DNA from: Qingrenia yutianensis
Lineage (GTDB): Bacteria > Bacillota > Clostridia > UMGS1810
Direction: 5' to 3'
Assembly: GCF_014385105.1 (NCBI RefSeq)
Contig: NZ_JACRTE010000001.1
Span: forward strand, 62,001 to 126,000
DNA length: 64,000 nt
Shown here: in pieces, positions 60,167 to 64,000 of the stretch
Layout: every line of letters starts with the position of its first letter
How positions within the stretch are numbered: position 1 is the first letter of the stretch
Translations under genes and position numbers: made by a program
Notes under the pieces: model-generated
Told to the model about the DNA's origin: nothing
What the model saw: only the letters and a program-made list of their open reading frames with translations
Databases searched by the model: none

Positions 60167-60520
60167 TTGCAGTCACTCCGAAATATGTGTTTGAAAATAT
60201 TCACTATTTTATACAGTACAATAAAATTTATCATTTGTAAAGAGTTTTTTTAAAAAAGTTTTTTCCTTTATAATAAGCAAATATTAAAAAAACGGCGCAA
60301 AAATGTCAAAAACCGTCTTGTTTGCTGTGCATTATGCACAAAAATAAAATTATGATGATATAAAATTGTGCATATTTCACATAAAAATTATAAAATTTTG
60401 GTTATTATATTTTTTTAATTCAAAAGGAAATAACCAAAGTAAAATAGAAATATAATGATAAAGGCGAAAATGAAAATTTATGCCGAAAATATAAAATTAT
60501 ATAACAAGGAGGAAAGGTAA
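60167..60520. promoter_or_regulatory. Divergent promoter region dprA / EF-G paralogue, copy 2
   Basis: Copy of 57959-58312 with the same promoter and inverted repeats shifted by 2208 bases (palindromes at 60326-60340 and 60367-60381). This copy drives the complete EF-G paralogue. Confidence 0.45.
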
Positions 60521-62590
60521 ATGTTTGACTATGAAACCAAAAACTTAAGAAATGTTTGCTTGATTTCGCACGGCAACGCCGGTAAGACGTCGCTTTGCGA
60601 GGCCTTGCTCTATAAGGCTAAAGCGACGGACAGACTTGGCAAAGTGCTTGACGGAAACACAGTATCGGACTATGATGCAGAGGAAATTAAACGTAAAATT
60701 TCGATTAACACAACAATCGAGCCGCTTGAGTGGAAGGGCGTTAAAATTAACATTATCGACACGCCGGGATACTTTGATTTTGTAGGCGAACAAATCGAGG
60801 GCGTCGAGGCTGCGGACAACGCGGTTATTATGGTTAGCGGAAAATCGGGCGTCAGCGCAGGAACGGAACGTTCGTGGGATTTTGCGCAGGCGAAAAATAT
60901 GCCCGTTATGTTTTTTATAAACAAGCTTGACGATCACAAGGCAAACTATCAGAAAGTATTGGAAGAGCTTAAAGATAATTTCGGAAAATCTGTCGCGCCG
61001 TGCCTTTTCCCCATTAAAGACGGCGACGATTTTATAGGTTTTATAGATATCGTTTCAATGCAGGCTAAAATGTTTAACAAAGACGGAAGTATCACGTTTG
61101 AGGATATTCCGGAAAATATGCAGGAAATCGCGCAGACAAACCGAGATATGCTTATGGAGGCGGTTGCCGAGGTGAGCGACGAATTTATGGAAAAATATTT
61201 TGACAGCGGAGAATTTACCGATGATGAAATTACATATGCCCTGAAACACGGCGTTAAAGAGGGAACTTTCGTGCCTGTTTTGTGCGGTTCGGTTTTAAAA
61301 GGTATCGGCATTGAAATTCTGCTTGACTATATGAGAAAATATTTCTGCAATCCGCTCGAGGCAGGCACCGTAATCGGCGAAAATCCCAAAACGGGTGACG
61401 CGGCTGAAATTGAGGCGGACCGTGACAAACCGCTTTGTGCAAAGGTTTTCAAAACGATTGTAGACCCGTATGTGGGCAAAATGTCGTTTTTAAAAGTTAT
61501 GTCCGGCACGCTTTGTGCCGACAGCACGGTTTATAACTCGACGAAAGGCGAAAACGAAAAAATTGCAAAATTATACGTTATGCGCGGAAAAAAACAGTTT
61601 GATGTTCCGAAGCTTTACGCAGGCGATATCGGCGTTACCGCAAAACTTTTGTGCACCGATACGTCGGATACTCTGTGCAGTGCGAAAGAACCTGTTGTGC
61701 TTGAAAAAATAGATTTTCCCGAGCCTGTTCTGTCGCTCGCGGTTATCCCGAAAGCAAAGGGTGACGAGGAGAAAATCAGCGCCGGACTCAACAAACTTGT
61801 TGAGGAGGACCCGACGTTTAAGGTTTATCAGAATAAGGAAACAAAACAGACGATAATCGCCGGCACGGGCGAACAGCACCTTAATATCATAACCACAAAA
61901 CTGCAAAATAAATTCGGTGTTGCTGTGGAGCTTGCCGAACCTAAAATCGCGTACAGAGAAACAATTAAGAAAAAAGTTAAAGTTGAGGGAAAACATAAGA
62001 AACAGTCGGGCGGTCACGGTCAGTACGGTCACGTTTGGATTGAATTTGAGCCGTGCGACAGTGAGAATTTGGTGTTTGAAGAAAAGGTATTCGGCGGTTC
62101 TGTGCCGAAAAACTTCTTCCCGGCGGTTGAAAAAGGACTTCGCGACAGCGTTAAGAGCGGAGTTTTGGCGGGTTATCCCGTTGTAAACCTTAAAGCAACG
62201 CTTGTTGACGGTTCGTATCACAGTGTCGATTCGTCCGAAATGGCGTTTAAAACCGCGGCAAACCTTGCGTATAAAGCAGGTCTTGCCCAGGCTGACCCCG
62301 TTTTGCTCGAACCTGTCGGACGTCTTAAAGTTAAGGCGCGAAACGACTACACAGGCGATGTTGTGGGTGATATAAATAAGCGTCGGGGCAGAGTGCTCGG
62401 AATGGAGCCGAAAGATAAGAATATCACCGAGGTTGAGGCGGAGGTGCCTATGGGAGAAATGGCGAAATATGCAATAGACCTCCGTGCCATCACGAACGGA
62501 CGCGGTAAATTCAGTTTTGTTTTCGACCATTATGAGGAGGCGCCGTATAACATCCGCGACAAGGTTGTTGCCGAGAGCAAAAAACAGTAA
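60521..62590 (+). CDS. Elongation factor G paralogue (EF-G-like GTPase)
   Basis: A 689-residue five-domain translational GTPase. G1 is SHGNAGKTSL near residue 17 (EF-G proper usually has AHIDAGKTT), G3 DTPGYFDF near 82, G4 NKLD near 134. Domain II contains PYVGKMSFLKVMSGTL, domain IV QSGGHGQYGHVWIEFEP near 490-506, and domain V GEMAKYAIDLRAITNGRG-like sequence. The altered G1 and the lone position away from rpsL-rpsG and tuf point to an EF-G2-type paralogue and not the main translocase; its role is unclear. AAGGAGGAAAGGTAA precedes the ATG. Its promoter region and first 122 codons are duplicated upstream. Confidence 0.92.
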   Translation: MFDYETKNLRNVCLISHGNAGKTSLCEALLYKAKATDRLGKVLDGNTVSDYDAEEIKRKISINTTIEPLEWKGVKINIIDTPGYFDFVGEQIEGVEAADNAVIMVSGKSGVSAGTERSWDFAQAKNMPVMFFINKLDDHKANYQKVLEELKDNFGKSVAPCLFPIKDGDDFIGFIDIVSMQAKMFNKDGSITFEDIPENMQEIAQTNRDMLMEAVAEVSDEFMEKYFDSGEFTDDEITYALKHGVKEGTFVPVLCGSVLKGIGIEILLDYMRKYFCNPLEAGTVIGENPKTGDAAEIEADRDKPLCAKVFKTIVDPYVGKMSFLKVMSGTLCADSTVYNSTKGENEKIAKLYVMRGKKQFDVPKLYAGDIGVTAKLLCTDTSDTLCSAKEPVVLEKIDFPEPVLSLAVIPKAKGDEEKISAGLNKLVEEDPTFKVYQNKETKQTIIAGTGEQHLNIITTKLQNKFGVAVELAEPKIAYRETIKKKVKVEGKHKKQSGGHGQYGHVWIEFEPCDSENLVFEEKVFGGSVPKNFFPAVEKGLRDSVKSGVLAGYPVVNLKATLVDGSYHSVDSSEMAFKTAANLAYKAGLAQADPVLLEPVGRLKVKARNDYTGDVVGDINKRRGRVLGMEPKDKNITEVEAEVPMGEMAKYAIDLRAITNGRGKFSFVFDHYEEAPYNIRDKVVAESKKQ

Positions 62591-62609
62591 AATGTCCGAA
62601 AAATAAAAC

Positions 62610-63464
62610 TTAAATCCGGCTTTTCGCCTTCTTCGAGTGCGTGCTGCGGTACGCGTTCGGAGTGGTGAAAAGCCTTTTTTTGAATATAAAGAAAAAGTAT
62701 TCAATGGAGTTAAATCCCGAAAAATAGGCAATTTCCTTAATTGAATAATCGGAATTTTCCAAAAGTCCGCACGCGTATTTTAAACGCAGAGTGTTGACGT
62801 AATCGTTAAACGAAACACCGATGTTTTTCTTGAAAACCGAGCCGAAATAATTCGGCGCAATTTTAAGATGTTTTGCGGTGCTTTCAACCGATATGTCATA
62901 ACGGAAATTTTTGCGTATATAATTTACCGCCTGCTGGATTGTACCGGGTGCAGAGTCGGCGCTGTCTTTCGTTGATTTTCTTATAACATCTATGATGATT
63001 TCGTTAAGAATACTTTTTGACATCTGATAATAAAATTTATCTTTTTTTTCGTTTTCTTCAAAAATTCTGTTTACACAGCCGATGATTTTTTGAATTTCGT
63101 CCTCATCGAATTTAATGTTGAATTTTCCTATTCCCGACAAAAGATTATCGCAGATTTCCTTGCCGACCGAATTTTCAAAAAATCGTATGTTTATCATTAC
63201 AACGTCTGAAATATGATTTAAAGCGTGGAAATCACAGTATGACATAAGGGTTGCGTTTCCGCGCGACGCAATAAATTTTTCGTTGTTATATGTAACCTCT
63301 TCTATGCCTGAAACGATAATTTCAAGCTCAAAATAATCGTGCCAGTGTATGCCGACCGCAGTATCTTTTTTTAGTGTTTTTTCAACTACGATAAATTCGC
63401 CGTCAAAAACCGCACCGCGCTCATACACCTCGGGAACAATATTCATAAGACGTTTTTCTTTCAT
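62610..63464 (-). CDS. AraC-family transcriptional regulator
   Basis: A 284-residue regulator. The N-terminal cupin domain shows VGIHWHDYFELEIIVSG near residue 37. The C-terminal 100 residues contain helix-turn-helix units ISVESTAKHLKIAPNYFGSVFKK near 190 and SIKEIAYFSGFNSIEYFFFIFKK near 240, ending TPNAYRS. ATG 63464 (MKEKRLMN) follows GAGGAAGCATT; the earlier in-frame start at 63479 lacks a site. No target operon is next to it in this window, though the SDR scrap on its divergent side suggests a former sugar operon there. Confidence 0.92.
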   Translation of the reverse strand: MKEKRLMNIVPEVYERGAVFDGEFIVVEKTLKKDTAVGIHWHDYFELEIIVSGIEEVTYNNEKFIASRGNATLMSYCDFHALNHISDVVMINIRFFENSVGKEICDNLLSGIGKFNIKFDEDEIQKIIGCVNRIFEENEKKDKFYYQMSKSILNEIIIDVIRKSTKDSADSAPGTIQQAVNYIRKNFRYDISVESTAKHLKIAPNYFGSVFKKNIGVSFNDYVNTLRLKYACGLLENSDYSIKEIAYFSGFNSIEYFFFIFKKRLFTTPNAYRSTHSKKAKSRI

Positions 63465-63498
63465 AATGCTTCCTCGCAAATCTTTGATTTTCTTAATA

Positions 63499-63527
63499 AT
63501 TATATCACTTAAAGATCAAAATTTCAA
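63499..63527 (-). promoter_or_regulatory. Sigma-A promoter of the AraC gene at 62610
   Basis: Minus strand TTGAAA (63522-63527) and TATAAT (63499-63504), spacer 17 bp. Confidence 0.75.
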
Positions 63528-63602
63528 GTTTTTTTACTGGACGAATATTTAAAGTATGACAGAAAAATTATCACAGGTCACGATATAAACGAAGTGAATA
63601 TA

Positions 63603-63782
63603 ATGTTTGATTTAAGCGGAAAACTTGCATTTGTCACAGGTTCGAGCTGTGGAATAGGCAAAGCGTTTGCAATAAAGCTTGCAACGGTGAAAAACCACGC
63701 AAGCCATATTCTGCAAAAGCTTTCGGTTACGCGCAGGAGGGAGACGAAAACCGCCGCTGAAAAATTTAAACTTCACCGTTAA
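63603..63782 (+). pseudogene. Chimeric scrap: SDR N-terminus joined to a LuxR-type HTH end
   Basis: The first 27 residues, FDLSGKLAFVTGSSCGIGKA and on to KLA, are the start of a short-chain dehydrogenase with the TGxxxGIG cofactor motif. From there the frame continues as TVKNHASHILQKLSVTRRRE and on to KLHR-stop, the recognition helix and end of a LuxR-type (response regulator) DNA-binding domain. Two unrelated gene ends are thus joined in frame near 63680, most simply by a deletion. Neither part can work alone: no SDR catalytic site, and no complete helix-turn-helix. The binding site before ATG 63603 is weak. Confidence 0.75.
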
Positions 63783-63788
63783 AATTAA

Positions 63789-63821
63789 AAAAATCCGAGC
63801 GTATCGTTCGCTCGGATTTTT
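63789..63821. terminator. Bidirectional terminator before the SLH gene end
   Basis: 13-bp perfect stem (63789-63801 with 63809-63821), 7-base loop, A and T runs on both sides. Confidence 0.85.
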
Positions 63822-63824
63822 CGT

Positions 63825-64000
63825 TTATATAAGTTTTGCAGTTTTTAAAAGATTGTAAATTCTGACTGCAATTTCACCGCGCGCTGCGTTGTTTTGGGGG
63901 TTTATTAAGTCTGTATCATCGGAGAAAATGTCATTTTTATAACAAAACGCGAGTGCATTTTGTGCCCAGTCGCTTGACGCGGTGTAGTCTTCAAATACAG
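63825..64000 (-). CDS. SLH-domain protein, C-terminal end (rest outside window)
   Basis: The last 58 codons of a minus-strand gene running in from the right edge. They read VFEDYTASSDWAQNALAFCY, then NPQNNAARGEIAVRIYNLLK and end AKLI-stop. This is an S-layer homology domain: F-D...S.WA..A at its start and the usual TRAE(A)A position replaced by ARGEIA. SLH domains anchor surface proteins to pyruvylated cell-wall polysaccharide, so the full protein is probably exported and surface-bound. The N-terminal functional domain is not visible. Confidence 0.75.
   Translation of the reverse strand, partial: VFEDYTASSDWAQNALAFCYKNDIFSDDTDLINPQNNAARGEIAVRIYNLLKTAKLI

Larger units (their letters stand above)
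58670..60877. repeat. 2208-bp tandem duplication, copy 2
   Basis: Second copy of 56462-58669. Its right end continues into the complete EF-G gene, while copy 1's left end continues into the complete topA gene. No gene was lost; the net gain is one dprA plus truncated topA and EF-G. Confidence 0.93.

Noticed and set aside
1..64000. CRISPR array, insertion sequence, prophage or defence island
   Set aside because: No regularly spaced repeats, transposase, integrase, Cas or phage structural gene was found.

Overview
The window looks like chromosome of a spore-forming anaerobic Firmicute of class Clostridia, probably a gut-type organism. The evidence is a set of endospore genes (spoIVA, ypeB/sleB, yabP-yabQ, a GerM-type lipoprotein), housekeeping pairs typical of Firmicutes (lon-ysxC, rnr-smpB, divIC next to yabPQ), frequent TTG/GTG starts with strong GGAGG ribosome binding sites, and consensus sigma-A promoters. 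I see no phage, insertion sequence or CRISPR array.

Layout. 1-3038: end of a cell-surface polysaccharide locus (two glycosyltransferases and a flippase). 3039-6272: a GGDEF remnant, then a Cache/GGDEF/EAL c-di-GMP protein. 6278-6565: a 137-bp direct duplication that includes the 3' end of spoIVA. 6475-15740: spoIVA, a small Cys-rich protein, an ABC-F ATPase, dinB, rlmH, ypeB, sleB, yabP, yabQ, divIC and an S1 protein. 15882-25131: lon, ysxC, pcrA, a methyltransferase, a small protein, a structured intergenic region, smpB and rnr. 25305-29620: a DUF1015 gene with serC and serA (serine synthesis) and a DUF4867 gene. 29756-36676: esterase, membrane protein, P-type ATPase, AraC regulator, MTA/SAH nucleosidase, lactaldehyde-reductase-like alcohol dehydrogenase. 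36736-43003: YbaK deacylase, then a minus-strand carbohydrate operon (enolase-superfamily dehydratase, 97-aa protein, SDR, GH10 glycosidase, RraA-like protein) divergent from an AraC regulator. 43032-46224: glycyl-tRNA synthetase, YkvI-type membrane protein, four tRNAs (Pro, Val, Thr, Tyr). 46372-54576: epimerase, GerM lipoprotein, two-component system, nifU-nifS, YkuS-like protein, rnhA, trmFO. 54589-62590: topA, dprA and an EF-G paralogue, with a 2208-bp tandem duplication. 62610-64000: AraC regulator, a chimeric SDR/LuxR gene scrap and the end of an SLH-domain protein.

Functionally, the 37.3-42.0 kb operon can be read as a non-phosphorylative sugar-acid route: glycosidase, SDR dehydrogenase, enolase-superfamily dehydratase, RraA-like aldolase, with the nearby FucO-like enzyme able to reduce the aldehyde product. 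This is inference. Two direct repeats 21 bp apart in its divergent promoter region are good candidates for the AraC operator.

The most striking overall feature is rearrangement scars: a 2208-bp tandem duplication with 8-bp microhomology, a 137-bp duplication joined to a near-perfect hairpin, a GH10 paralogue that has lost its whole catalytic domain in frame, a GGDEF remnant, and an in-frame SDR/LuxR chimera. They may be real microhomology-driven events or, for the duplications, assembly errors; read mapping across the junctions would decide.
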